Notes under the pieces: model-generated
The model's database searches: none
Told to the model about the DNA's origin: nothing
Seen by the model: the letters and a program-made list of their open reading frames with translations, nothing else
Shown: piece after piece, positions 1 to 12,105 of the stretch
Position numbering within the stretch: position 1 is the stretch's first letter
How the letters are laid out: each line of letters starts with the position of its first letter
Position numbers and translations under genes: made by a program
NCBI GenBank assembly: GCA_037179385.1
Contig: CM074200.1
Coordinates: 31,499,884-31,563,883, forward strand
Length of the DNA: 64,000 nucleotides
DNA from: Holothuria scabra
Taxonomy: Eukaryota; Echinodermata; Holothuroidea; Aspidochirotida; Holothuriidae
Direction of reading: 5' to 3'

Positions 1-57
1 GCTGTCAATCAAAGAGCTGTGCCATCTGATAATTTCTGTAGACCACTACAGAAATTG
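1..57 (-). mobile_element. Family B MITE fragment
   Basis: Contains GCTGTCAATCAAAGAGCTGT and a perfect 11-bp-arm hairpin, AATTTCTGTAG (31-41) and CTACAGAAATT (46-56), with loop ACCA. It is cut by the window edge. Confidence 0.65.
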
Positions 58-456
58 TACAGTATTCCTACCTATCATAAGCTATCACAATAGTGTGGAA
101 TAGGGAAGGAGAATTTCCCTAGTGAACTTATAATATCTGGCACAGGGCCCACAATGGATCAGGTGGCTTATTTCTGTAATGTAATATCTTAACTTGGGGA
201 GGCAGGGGTAAAACTTCTAGGCCAGGCTTCCTCAATTAAATTTTTTAAAGCACCACATTGCTAAATGTTACTGATATAATGTGCCACTGAGCGCCATCCT
301 GGGGGAGAGGTATTTGTGTTTCAGAAGGGGCTGACATGCAAAATGGTGCAAAATTTGTTCAATTTTCCCAGCCAAAATTTTTCACAAACTGTACAATTTT
401 TGCTGCTTCACCGGTAACTGTGGATCAAAAAAGCCCTGGCTCTCATTAATGAATTA

Positions 457-720
457 CTTAAAGGTAAGGAGCAGTCCCCCCAAACTTATTTTGAAGAAAA
501 AGCTAAATAACACAATTTTCAACTTAGTTCTCTTCAAAGTATCTTTCGTTACATTTTATAACTTTACTATTGCATATTCAAGGTAAAACAAGTAGTTATT
601 TCTAGTAAATTTCACATCTGAAGAGAAAAAACATTGTCACATGACTCCCAACAGCTAATCATGAAACTGGACAGTCTACTACACTTCTTCAGTTTGGGAT
701 GACTGCTCCTGCCCTTTAAC
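457..720 (+). mobile_element. Family A MITE, full length
   Basis: This copy of about 260 bp has terminal inverted repeats: the left end TTAAAGGTAAGGAGCAGTC mirrors the right end GACTGCTCCTGCCCTTTAA. The body contains the shared marks TCACATGACTCCCAACAGC and GGACAGTCTACTACACTTC. TTAAAGG termini with a presumptive TTAA target site recall Kolobok/T2-type MITEs. It has no coding capacity. Confidence 0.85.
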
Positions 721-822
721 ATATAAAAACAGAAGATGATGTCAAACATTTCCTTCACAGAGCTTACAGTAATTACAGACTTAATATGTAATAGTTTTCT
801 TGTGCATCACTTTTTTTTTTTT

Positions 823-905
823 TGCCTTGGCAAAATGACCTTGACGAAACAATGCATACCAACCAAAATCCTTCCCATAATCCTTTGTAAGTGCTATTTG
901 GAAAA
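823..905. mobile_element. Foldback MITE family E, half copy
   Basis: Contains AATGCATACCAACCAAAATC and the right arm CTTCCCATAATCCTTTGTAA .. GCTATTTGGAA; the left arm is missing. Confidence 0.5.
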
Positions 906-990
906 AAAGAGTCTATGGAGACAATTATGAGAAAAAGGGAGGCAGATAAAAAGAAAAAAAACAGTTATCTTACTCATTTTATTGTCTCTT

Positions 991-1294
991 TTAAAGGACC
1001 AAACCTCTCACCCCAAACTACAATTTTGGTACGGGGGTACCGAAATTCTCCATTGGCTCAGCTCTTTGACTGACAGCTAATTCAAACAATGCAAAGTACC
1101 AAAGCTTATATTACACAGCATGAACGGTACTAAGAGTGTTTTGATTACATAAATTGAGTTTTTCTTTGCTCACCTTGAAGCAATAAACTGAAATTGTATC
1201 TGGATGAGCATGAATTTCAGACAATTGGGGGAGGGGCTTAAGTAAGAAGGTTAGGAGAATTGGTACTGTTTGGGGTGAGAGAACTGGGCCTTTA
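991..1294 (+). mobile_element. Family B MITE, full length, beside exon 5
   Basis: About 300 bp with terminal inverted repeats of about 28 bp: TTTAAAGGACCAAACCTCTC at the left mirrors GAGAGAACTGGGCCTTTAA at the right, each followed inward by CACCCCAAAC. A subterminal palindrome TTTTGGTACGGGGGTACCGAAA lies at about 1024-1045. Its right end is 20 bases from the exon 5 border. Confidence 0.85.
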
Positions 1295-1313
1295 ATATGG
1301 CTATTTAGTTTAC

Positions 1314-1479
1314 CTGTTCATTAATGGTATTCAGTCCATCAGTGCCAAGCAGCTGGGCAGCATGTGGTACCAGATCAGCCCTACCAGATTCAAGCATCTG
1401 AAAGCCTAAATTTCTCTTGAACTTCAAAGCACTCTTCTCTGCATCTAAAGCCCTGACAAAGGAGGTACCTTCATTGCAC
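1314..1479 (-). CDS. ABTB2: ABTB2/ABTB3-like gene, exon 5 (leads into ankyrin region)
   Basis: This 166-base exon encodes residues 455-509, phase 2 in and phase 0 out. It contains RALDAEKSALKFKRNLGFQM followed by LESGRADLVPHA and GTDGLNTINEQ. Vertebrate ABTB2 has RRLDARAATEKFNQDLGFRML, the GRTDLINQA segment and DGVNTMDDQ in the same order, directly before the first ankyrin repeat (GMTPLMYA). The acceptor is TTTTGTCCATAG|GTG and the donor GAACAG|GTAAAC. The gene is cut by the window edge: no ankyrin-repeat exon is visible between 1 and 1313, so the rest of the coding sequence lies to the left. A family B MITE ends about 20 bases inside the downstream intron. Confidence 0.95.
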
Positions 1480-2749
1480 CTATGGACAAAATATATAAAG
1501 GCAAAAGCAGGTATATAAAGGAAAGGGTGAGCACAAACTTTTCCACACTAGAGAAATGCTTTAAGTGTTTAAAGAAAAATATATAATACCCTCCCTTGTC
1601 CAGTTTGTAATGTTGCCAAAAAAGTTGTGCTTAATATTTTTCTTTGAAAATGGATAAGCAAACTTGTAATTTTCAGAGAAATGCCACACATGAAATCAAA
1701 TCAAAGGGGAAGAAAAAAAGAATGACAGGCATAGGTGACTGGGGGAGGGGGAGGGGGAGAACAAAAAGGAAAGTGCCCCCTAGTCAAAACTTTTGAGGCA
1801 GAAATGTCATTTTTCCTCCAGAGTAAATAGCTTTAATTGCAAACAAAAACTCACAAAGGACTACTAACGCTCTACTGAAAAGCATGCAAATTGCCATTTC
1901 TGGCTATCTGAGGGGGGTTGGTGATTCTTAAAAGTGTTTTGTGTTTCAACCAATGGTGGCGCCCCACTTGCAGGATTACATACTCTGGGCGGGCAATCCC
2001 AACCTCCCCCACCCCCCACCCAGTTGACAAGGAAGTTTATGTAACTGTTGTTGAATCTGATCCACCATTAGATTTCTCTTGTTTAGTTCCAAGATGTGGA
2101 TACTGTATGTCATCATTAGTGGATCAAATTTGGCAAATGCTTTTACTTTTCGGCAGATTGGGTCTTGTCCAGCCCCTATTATAGCAGAGGGGAGCCTATA
2201 CGCCTGCATTGACAGGCTTTATATTTCAAAGGTCTATGTCCACTGAACTATATACCTCCATGCCCTCTAGAAAATAGAATTCTTTCCCCAAAAAATTGAA
2301 AGATTATGTGATGATATGTTGATACCACGCATGACTGCCAGACATGAAAATAATCCCCAAAAATATTCTTAGTGACAGAAGTATTTGTTTACATCAATTT
2401 TATCATGTTTGCTATCAAGATTGCAATTAGCAGAGTGTGCAGCAGCCAGGGGTGAGTCATGATACATAGTGTATTCTGTTACAAATTAGCTAAGCTGCAA
2501 GAAAATGAGACAAAATGTAGATTAAAACTGAATTAAACAACCACTGCAAACATGGCTGCACAGTAAATTGCCATTTTTTTTCAGGACTCACACAGGAGGA
2601 GCCTGTATTGATTAGCAATTAAATCAGAGCAAACATGTTAAGAATATTTACACAGGGTATATTTACAGGGTCTTTTCAAATACAGGGAAACCTGCATATT
2701 TTTAAGCATTTTCATAATTATGTACCAGGCCATGCATCCTACACAATTC

Positions 2750-2894
2750 AAGATGGATGCAAATATCCTGCGTAGTACAAGATGGATGCAAACATGGTTC
2801 ATGATGCAAGATGGATGCAAACATTGTGCATGATGCACAACAGATGCAAACATCCTGCACGATGCAAGAAGGATGCAAACATCCTGCACAATAG
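2750..2894. repeat. 29-bp minisatellite, 5 units
   Basis: Five tandem units of exactly 29 bp with the core AAGATGGATGCAAACAT followed by TGCATGATGC. Units 1-3 and 5 keep AAGANGGATGCAAA; unit 4 starts ACAACAGATGC. Because 29 is not a multiple of three, the open frames over it are incidental. Confidence 0.9.
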
Positions 2895-3159
2895 ATGCAA
2901 TGGAACTAACTATGCCATAAAGTTGAAGGACAAAAGCAGTCATGCAAAACGAAATTACACATTTTTTCCCATTTTTTTTTTAAGGGCAAGGTCACTTATC
3001 TAACCAGCAGCTATTGATAAGTCACTTATATATTTTCTGTGTCCAACTGCCCATGCTGGCCAGTTAAGATAAATGTCTCTCCTCTTAAGTATTTTTCATG
3101 ATATTTCAGAATATTCAAGAACATGCTTTTCAAGTCCACTTTTTGTAGAAAATGTGTCA

Positions 3160-3597
3160 ACTTCAATTGCTAATATATCTCCAAAACTGCATTTGACTTT
3201 TGATATTGCAGTGAAAGAATGAAAAGTCCCTCTTCTTGAGGGCTCACTTCTGGTGGACTATCTTTCCTTTGCCAGGAAAAACTGTAAGGAAGTGAGGGTT
3301 ACATATGTAAATACTTAAGGAGGTAAGGAAGGGTGCTGTAGATTTCATTTGCTAATATATCTCAAAAAGGGAACATAAGAAATGAAAAAAAAAACCCCTC
3401 AGAGTGCTTCGAACGTATTACTCTTTAACATGTCAAAAAAAAAAAATTGGCCATCTGGTCAAGGTTATTATTAAACCAAGCATGCAAATTCATATTTGAG
3501 GAGGAAAATAATGTCATATGAACATCCACAGCCACTCATGAAAAGGGATAGTCCACTACACTAATTCAAGTTGGGGTGTCTGATTTTTTCCTTTAAG
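3160..3597 (+). mobile_element. Family A MITE, old long variant
   Basis: A diverged copy: the 3' half has the family marks (GTCATATGAACATCCACAGCC, TAGTCCACTACACTAATTC, CCTTTAA). The middle carries an extra segment with CATATGTAAATA .. GGAGGTAAGGAAG that is shared with the copy at 16155-16590. The left end is not certain. Confidence 0.55.
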
Positions 3598-4863
3598 TAC
3601 CTACGATTGCCCCATTTCTATGGCACTTGTACAGTACACGTGTTGCACTGATGCGTTCTTTGTTCTAGAGCAGGTGTGACCCAGACCCACGAACAATACA
3701 CACAAATCAAACAATAAAATGTGTGGGTATGGATCTATGGAACTCAAATTTTTGGCGGGATTTGTCTTTGTTTGTACACCTTTTCTTCCATGGCAACACT
3801 AAATAGTATCCCTTCACAACTGATACAACGATCTGAAATAAGAACATCAAATTGTCAGCAGTACTACCATGGCTTTCAGAACCTTTGTCTTGACAGACAA
3901 ATCAAATTACTTCTCTTTAAAAGGGTACTGAAGTTAAATTTTTCATAATAAAAGCTGTCTACCAGACTTCTCTGAATTTTGAGATAATAAGAAGCGTTCA
4001 CTCTCTGAATGAAATTATAATCTAAATTCCTTCCCATGGTTTCAACATCTTGCATAACACAGCTGCCAGGTTAACCTTTGTTGTGCTACATTTAATCAGA
4101 CTTTACTTGACATTCATTTGATAAATTGAAGTTCTCCAAGAGAATAGAAAGGTAAAAATTGGCAAAGTCTACATTTATAAAAGTTGAAAATGAAAAAAAT
4201 TAACAAAACCACTCAAATTTTCTTTGAAGTTCTGGTTAAATGCTTCACTGGGGCAAAAACTGCCACCGTCTTGCTCTCAAGCCTAGAGGGTCATTCTCAA
4301 AGATTGGTATCTCAGCCTTTCAGCAAAAATTTCTACACATAATTTTGACAAACATGAAGAAGGCCAAATTAAGGTGGAAATGTTCAAATTTGAACATTTT
4401 TTTCCTGTTAGAACTTATATTCTTGAATTGCATCGTGCTATTTCAGTAATGGATATTAATTTGATAATGCTTCTTGGGAGAAGCAAGCGACAGAGGGTTC
4501 ATCTTACAAATGAGAAACCTTCGGGTTATTGTCAGCCGATGAAGCGTCATCAATTATTTAACTCTCCCGAAATAAAGAAGCAGTAAATTCCACCAGGCAG
4601 AGGGCACTATAGGTCTCTGGCAAGAAATGCCATGTAGATACATGTGATGTAATTCAAGATGGAGTAGGTTCCAGAATTTATGTATAAAATTTTATACATT
4701 TTGGGTATTTATCCTAGAGGCAATTTATGTTTTGAATTAATTAAAGCTTTAATTAGAAATATTTGGTATGAGTCACATTTGACTGGTAAAACTGCTTTAT
4801 ATTTAATGTTACTGAATCATAAATGATTCTCTCTGATATGATAGGAAATCTTAGCTTTGAATC

Positions 4864-5001
4864 TTTTCCAAATCAATTGCAAAGGACTATGGGATAGTAT
4901 TCTGATATGCCTTGTCTTTGCACAGGCTGAGTAAAATGCCACTGACATAAAAAGTGCATACCAAAACACTATTCCATAACCTCTGTAATTGTAACTTGGA
5001 A
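4864..5001. mobile_element. Foldback MITE family E, diverged copy
   Basis: Left arm TTTTCCAAATCAATTGCAAA .. CTATGGGATAG and right arm CTATTCCATAACC .. TGTAATTGTAACTTGGAA. The internal GTGCATACCAAAACA matches the half copy at 823-905. Confidence 0.6.
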
Positions 5002-6809
5002 TTTAAGGGTCTTTTGAGAAAGGATTTATCCCCCCATATGATAGCTCTTTAGAATAGCTTTCTAACACTACACAATACGTTTTTAAAAGCAGATGGCAGG
5101 GTTAAAAAAGTGCTTTAAAAGTCAAGTATTACAATTCAGCTGTCAAAGAATAAGCAAATAAATCAAAGACTCATTGATACACAGATTGTGAATAAAGGCA
5201 GGTGCTCAAGTTGAACAAAAGAAGGCAAAACTGAGCTGATACATCAGATGCTCAGGTTAAAATTCTAATAAAGAAAAAACTTTGCTTGTACCCGGTATGC
5301 ATATTAATGCTGTTTCAAATTGCATGCACTTGTGTTGTGAGGAATACTGTAGTAGAAGAATGCAATGATATATACACTAACTGGCAAACATGACCCAGAA
5401 AAGCCCCAATTTTCAGACCTGTACCGGCAAATGTAGTCTTTAGGATCACAAACATACTGGGAACCCAACTCTGACTAGAGGAGAGCCAGGACCTTTTGAT
5501 AAAAGGGGAGGGGGCACGAGTTGAAAGGTTTTTTTCTTTTTCCCTTCTTTTCTTCACATTTTTGGTTTTTGCAAATTTAAGGGGGGGGGGGGGGAGGGCA
5601 CCCCTGGCACTGCTGTAACTCTTGACCATCAGGTGAATCAGAACAAAAAATTATACAGGACCCCTTAAAGTATGCTTCGAAAATCTGTTCTCACCAATTT
5701 TGTCCTAAAAACTATGGCGATTCACAAAAAGTTTTACAAGTTTATACTTCAGAATATAAAATATAAACATACAAAACCAATAACACAATTGCCTAGAGAG
5801 CTTAACAAATGCATACATGTATATGTGCCTTGTCTCCAACCCCCCCATCCCCCCCCCCCCCCAAAAACCCACTAAAAAGAACGACCATTTTTCCTTGGCC
5901 AGTAGCTAACAGCGTTCCTTCCCTGTTCACATGCCCTTGTCTGGATACTGGCCTGTTGAAACGTCACTATATCCAAGAAACATTATACATGCACTATTGT
6001 AGCAAATCAGGTAAGCCTTCAGAACGTCAACATTTGAACAGAAGTGGTGACAACCTAGCATGACATCAGGCTCTTCACCGACCCAATAAAAAAAAAACCT
6101 ATGGGCCTGTAAAGTAGGACCCAGTCATCAAGAAAATAAACATTAAAAATTCACCAAGAGAAAAAAAATGCCTTATCAGATATTGTAATTTGATATCTGA
6201 AGGAATATAACTGGTTTGCGAGCGGGAGGTATGAGCCAAACCCTTCACCTGTCTGTACCAGACATGTCTAGAGTTTAAAAGCTCTTTTTTGACAGGGATT
6301 CCCGTTTGCCTCAGGGATAAATCCAACATTTGACTGTCAGGACAAAGGGGTCAGTGATATGCAGTGATGAGGACGACAGAGATTATGATAGCAGGACTGA
6401 TAGAAAAAGATGTTTTAATGTCTAGGGCTAGAACATGTAGTCAATAACATAAATGTTATCTTCCAGTAGATCTGACAATGATGATAAGGGTTTATATCTG
6501 ATCTATAACCAGTGATTGAATGCAATGAGACTGATTGATATATTTTGAGATTGGGATAGGAAAATTAATAATTGAGAGCTGATCAATCTCCATAATGGTT
6601 CTATTTTCAACACTGTGCCATATACAAGCCCTTTTCAATGCTTTTTCAGGAGCACAACTACAAGAAAACATGAACCCGCCCAAACTGAACTTCTGTTCGT
6701 AGCCATAAAGTTCACAAAACTCCCTGGTTTGGGAGTCTGTGAGGGAAAACAACTACCTCCTATCACCCTATATGTAACATTTTTACCTATAATTACCATC
6801 CGGCAAGGT

Positions 6810-6915
6810 AATAACACTGTGGAAACCCTACCAGCATATGCGAGCGAGGCAAAATGCAGAAGGATGTTATACGGTGTACAGCGCCCTCTGCTGGTAGGAT
6901 TTCCACAGTGTTATT
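6810..6915. repeat. Foldback element, 27-bp arms
   Basis: AATAACACTGTGGAAACCCT .. ACCAGCA (6810-6836) mirrors TGCTGGTAGG .. CACAGTGTTATT (6889-6915) with one mismatch. The loop is 52 bp. A transcript here would form a stable hairpin. Confidence 0.8.
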
Positions 6916-7156
6916 AGTTTGATTAGTTTAAATGGTATACACAGGATGATAGAGATAGGTGAGGACCAAAACCGACTCAAGATATACATGTAAGTTTCAT
7001 TCAGCAAAATTTTATGGTATCATGAAACGATGATAGGGTTAAGTTTGCACATGTAATTTGTTCCTTATCCAATTTTCACAATTCAATCTTTGCAATATTA
7101 TTTAACTCCTGTTTCCCATTCGAACAAAATACATGTAAATGATGGATAAAAACTCA

Positions 7157-7351
<195 letters not shown>

Positions 7352-7363
7352 CTAAAGAGTCCT

Positions 7364-7726
7364 TTAAAGTGGCCCACAGAGTTGGTAGTAAAATCCAACA
7401 AATTTTTCAAAACGTGTAAAGTTTCCTTCACATAACAATGAAAAATGGTCAAACTTAGACAATCCCCATATCCCACACACGAATAACTGTTTCATGAGTG
7501 AGTAATTAACGGTTCCATTCGGTTTTCAAAAATTTGTGACCAGACTCTTTTTCAAATTATGCACAAAGCCATTACAAGTCCTGACAAAACAAAACTAAAA
7601 ATCTTAACTTCTTCTGTAACTTTAATGAAAATTGACTTGTTATACTAACTGTAAGCATTGCCTTGCGATAGTGAACCTTCAACACTCCCATTAAGGTATT
7701 GATATCAACTCAATGTGCCTCTTTAA
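7364..7726 (+). mobile_element. Family C MITE near the exon 4 acceptor
   Basis: About 360 bp between TTTAAAGTGGCCCACAGAG and CAATGTGCCTCTTTAA, a short inverted repeat. The body matches the copy at 36829-37227 (GGTCAAACTTAGACAATC, CATACTAACTGTAAG against TATACTAACTGTAAG). It lies in intron 3, 54 bases upstream of the exon 4 acceptor. Confidence 0.75.
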
Positions 7727-8849
7727 CTCACTTCACAAGACCCACCCTCCCCTTTTGACAGACAAAAATTCTAGTTCTCACTTATTGTAGTTAGCTGAGA
7801 AGAAGTTGACAACACATGCACGACTGTTGCAATAAAACACTGTTAAATTTTGCCTGGCAGTGGGTATAAATTATCAATTGTGACTTCACATGAATGAATG
7901 CAATATTTGAAATTGCGCTATTCCATTATCATTTCTTAAAGAAAAAAATCATTTATGAGTTCCCTTAATTACAATGTGGACCTTATTTGAACTAGAATTT
8001 GATTTGATTACCTCGTCAATGGGGTGGGTGTCAAGAAAAGGGTCCTGTCCTGCCAGCAAATTGATGGTAGGTCCCTTAAATCTCATCTCTAAGTATGTGT
8101 AGATTACCAAGTGTAAAAGAGACCTGATAGAGCAATAGGCTTGAGATTTGGGGATATTTTCTTTAGGGGGTGGGGGGGGGGCTGCTAATTAGCAACTGCT
8201 TGCTGCTTATTCATACTAAATAGGACAATTCTTTGTTTTTATTTTTTTTTGGGGGGGGGGGGGTGATTGCTGTCTAACAGTCAGCAAGTGGTGACTATTA
8301 GTCTCCTGCTGTTTTGCTGCAATTTCCATTCCTGCAATTATCAATGTTTCCTAATATAGCATACTCTTCACTAAACTACTGATTCAAGTAATTGGCAATT
8401 CCTCATTTCAAGACTTCTCAATCGATGGGATATTGACTGTGATGTCTGACTACTTACAGCTACCTTAACAAGGAAATCAAGGAACTGAGCTTTACTTTTA
8501 CAGAGATCATTCATGTAACCTATTCTAAGTAACCCCATTTGAAGCCACTCTGATAGGCAAATGCACATGAAATTTTCATACTACTGTGACACACATAACA
8601 CAGTCTTTAATTCTAATGGGAAGTATGTATGGAATGTATCCCAGCCACACTTATCTGGGAAATATGTGGGAGTAAAAGTTGAGTGAGCCACAACCTTTTT
8701 CTTATAGCCCGTTAACTCAAGGGCAGAAATACCAAACTAAGTACATTGAGCAGTAAGAAGAAAAATACCAGAAGAAAAAATGGGTGCATATTAATGGGTA
8801 CCATTTATGCACTAAAAACAGGGCACACACTTTATTCACTTAAAGCTTA

Positions 8850-9110
8850 ACAAGCAACGGCAGTCCCCTCCCCCCAAACTTACTTTTAAACAACAGCTGA
8901 ATATCACAATTGTCCTCTTATTTCTCTTCAAAGAATCTTTCATCATACTTTTGACATTGCAGATTCAAGGTAAACCAAACAGTTACCACTAGGAAATTTC
9001 ACATTTGAGGACAAAAAAAAAAGTTGTCACATGACTCTCAAGAGCCAATCATGAAATAGGACAGTCTACTACACTATTTCAAGTTGGGGTGACTGCTCTT
9101 ACATTTTAAT
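8850..9110 (+). mobile_element. Family A MITE, degraded
   Basis: The sequence follows the family A body (CAAACTTACTTTT, GGTAAACCAAACAGTTA, GTCACATGACTCTCAAGAGC, CAGTCTACTACACTATTTC). The ends are diverged (ACGGCAGTCCCCTCC left, GACTGCTCTTACATTTTAA right). Confidence 0.75.
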
Positions 9111-10567
9111 AGATCATGTGCACAGCTGGCTATAGGCTATACTACATACTGAATCACAAAACATGAAACAAACCCTCAGCAGAGGTGGCGCCCCAACTGT
9201 GTAAAACATGAAGGACCTCTTCAATATGTGCAGACAGTTAGATTTTGTATTGGTGGCCATTCAGTTTATGAAAGAATAGTGAGTCTTATTTCTTTATAAT
9301 ATTATAAATTACTTATTACATAGTAGCTATTACATCATTAGTTGGCGCCCAGCATGTCAAGCATGTATTACAACGCATCAAAGCAAAAGTCACAAAATGG
9401 ATCTTATGATGCTCCAACACATTTTCTTTTTATTGACCTTTTCCCCTCTGAAGAGCTGAAATTCATTGACTTCACTAAACATGGAAATTAAATGGCAACA
9501 TCTGCATTCCCCTATAGTCACCATTACCCTTTTCCTCTCCATCTTTCAACCCTGCCCCAACCCTTCAACTCTTCCCCCTCCCCCTTCAACCTCTTTTAGT
9601 GCAACCAAGACTGTCACCTACCTAAAAATATTTCTGAACTTGAGATTCAAACTATGTATGTTCACTGTCTTTTGCTCCTCCTAACGTACTCAAATACCAA
9701 GACCTACTTTTTTTAATGTAAAGTATCCTCCTATACAAACAGTCAATACCTATGACAAACACAGAAAACATGTTTGATAGTCATGGGGTCCTGAGAGATT
9801 TGACTTTACAATAGATATCTTGTAATACAACATGCAGCTATAAATGACTTGAAACATTGTCAATTTCCCTCAGGAAATGCTCGTAAAAGCATCCTTTGAT
9901 TACTGTACTGTACATTTCATTACATGGAGTATGTGGGCTAACATTTAAGAATATAGTAACATCACTTGAAGGGTTTGTGTTTTAAGCAAAAACTTTGTGT
10001 TTTATTTTACAGAAGTTACTTTTTGCTCTTTTTTAAAGAAGTTGTAAGTTTCACTGGATATGACAAAAACAGGATCCTTCTCTTGGCGTATGACTATAAA
10101 ATGGCAATTAACTGTTGCTGTAGATGCCTCCGTTGACGTAGCAAGGAGCTTTTATCTTTTTACAGCTTCAAAGATGGGCCCCAGAGTTTTTATACCTACA
10201 TTAGCTGGTATTTTGTTGAAAATGAAATGTCAGTACATATATATATCACATGGGAAAAAAAGGTGTTAGGCAAGGGAGAAGGGATCATGTTAGGGTCAGA
10301 AGTGAAAACAATTTGCCCTAGTGCTAACTTTAAATACAGAGGGATGGGATTCAATACCATTGCATGAGATGTCAGTTCAACAGTTACAATATGTACGGAC
10401 CAAGTAATAACTTTCTAAATTTGCTATGAAACAACTTAACACAGTATTTAAAGATGCGCAATGTAACTGGGATATATGCACATTAGCCAATAGTGTGAGA
10501 GGTAATTGCAGCATAAATGTCAACTCATCACACAGTATTCACAGCTGTCTCTAATCCATAAAAATAT

Positions 10568-10997
10568 TAGTGTTTCCACCGGGTACCCAACCGATGTTCT
10601 TGCTACCCGAGTAGAAAAGTACTACCCGGGTAGCGTTTTTCTATGATTTCTATTTGATCTTCACAAAGTAACATGGTTATATTGAAAGGAACAAATGTAT
10701 TAACCCATATCTCATTCACAATTATTCGAAATGAAGTTGCTTAACCTTCCGTTTCCGTAACATGCTTTTGTCAAACTGCACTTTTCCAGAAACAATTCCT
10801 GCGATGTGTGTTTGTAACATCCGCTCCTATACCATTTCACAAAACAGCATAGGCCTACTTAATATACTGTGTATAGCCTAGACCAGCCCGCGGGCGGACA
10901 AAAGATATTGCAAGGTTTACGATCGGGTACCCGCGTACCCGATGGGTAATATGGTTCGGGTACCCGTGTACAAATTTCCTACCCGGTGCAAACACTG
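10568..10997. mobile_element. hAT-type non-autonomous DNA transposon
   Basis: 430 bp with inverted ends TAGTGTTTCCACCGGGTA and CAGTGTTTGCACCGGGTA (the latter read on the minus strand), flanked by an exact 8-bp target duplication AAAAATAT (10560-10567 and 10998-11005). The interior has several (C)GGGTACCCG palindromes. There is no transposase frame. Confidence 0.88.
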
Positions 10998-11126
10998 AAA
11001 AATATGACGACATACATTGTTTTCTAAGTAACAGGAACCAAAATGGTGTACAGCTCCTTGGTACAGTGTGCCTTTTCATTAGTTACCAAGAACTTTTATA
11101 CTTTATCATTATGTTAATATGCCCCA

Positions 11127-11339
11127 ATAAACCTCTTGTCCTCAGACTCGAAGAATCGCTGGATATGTGGGTTTAAGCCAGTTCGTGTAAGCAATTGAAT
11201 TTAATGGCTCACTTTGTTATCTGTCATTTGTCCATAACTGATCTTTCCTCTGCAAGCGCCCACCTGCAGAAACATAGGTATGTATATAATGAACCCGCAT
11301 ATCCAGAGATTCTGCAGGTCTGAGGACAAGAGGTTTATG
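11127..11339. repeat. Foldback element, about 47-bp arms
   Basis: The left arm 11127-11173 (ATAAACCTCTTGTCCTCAGA .. GGATATGTGGGTT) pairs with the right arm 11292-11339 (AACCCGCATATCC .. TCTGAGGACAAGAGGTTTAT). There are few mismatches and the spacer is about 118 bp. Confidence 0.8.
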
Positions 11340-11387
11340 ACTACCACTCTGAAGATTGGATGTATACAATTATACCCAAAATATGTA

Positions 11388-11830
11388 CAACAGGGCCTCA
11401 ATTTTCGGACAATTTCATGGTTATCCTTCAGGCAACCATTTTCACTATTTCTATTTGTCCAAGAGGACATTTGGTTGTTCAAAACCTTTTTTTTGCACAG
11501 TTACAAAGCAGTGTTTTGCAAGTAACTATGGTAATGTTGCGTTGCTCAAAGTTTGTATATTCATGTATAGTATTATTGATCTTATTTATAGAATAAATGT
11601 ATGTCGTTTGAGAGACAGAAACTTTAGTAATACTGATGATAAAATATGAAAGATTTTACCAGTAAGTAGTCAGCATCTTGAATCAGATAAAAGCAAGTCC
11701 CTTTTTAATTCATTTTGGCATCACCAAAGAAATGGTTGTCCATCTGATAACCATATCTTTACTTTTGGTTGTCCATATGGAATTTTAGTTGTCCCAGACA
11801 AACTTGAAAATGGAACCTTAACAAATGTTT
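11388..11830 (+). repeat. Dispersed repeat with GGGCCTCAATTTT start
   Basis: Shares the start GGGCCTCAATTTT and many (G)GTTGTCC/GGACAACC motifs with 54776-55205. The two are alike in organisation more than base by base. Class unknown. Confidence 0.35.
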
Positions 11831-12105
11831 ACCTTTGTGACTACCAAAGTTCTAAGAGCACTATGTGTATTAAAGTTATGAAAGCACTTGTTTGTAAGCA
11901 TTTTTTTACATTGTGAATCCAGCCCAGTTTTTCCAAACAGGGACCCTTCTTATTTTCCATTAAATTTAGTAGACCCCAAACAATAAGTGAAATGTTCTCT
12001 GAACTTGGAGACAAACCCTCCTCCCCTGTGATAAAGACAATGTTCATGTTGTTTCAGTATGCCCTTCCTTCTACTTTCTGGGTACCTAAACTGAATGCTT
12101 AAGCT

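Larger units (their letters stand above)
1..1313 (-). other. Intron 5 (5' part; continues outside the window)
   Basis: This stretch lies downstream of exon 5 on the minus strand and is almost filled with MITEs: a family B fragment at 1-57, family A at 457-720, half of a foldback element at 823-905 and full-length family B at 991-1294. No further coding exon of the ABTB gene was seen. Confidence 0.8.
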
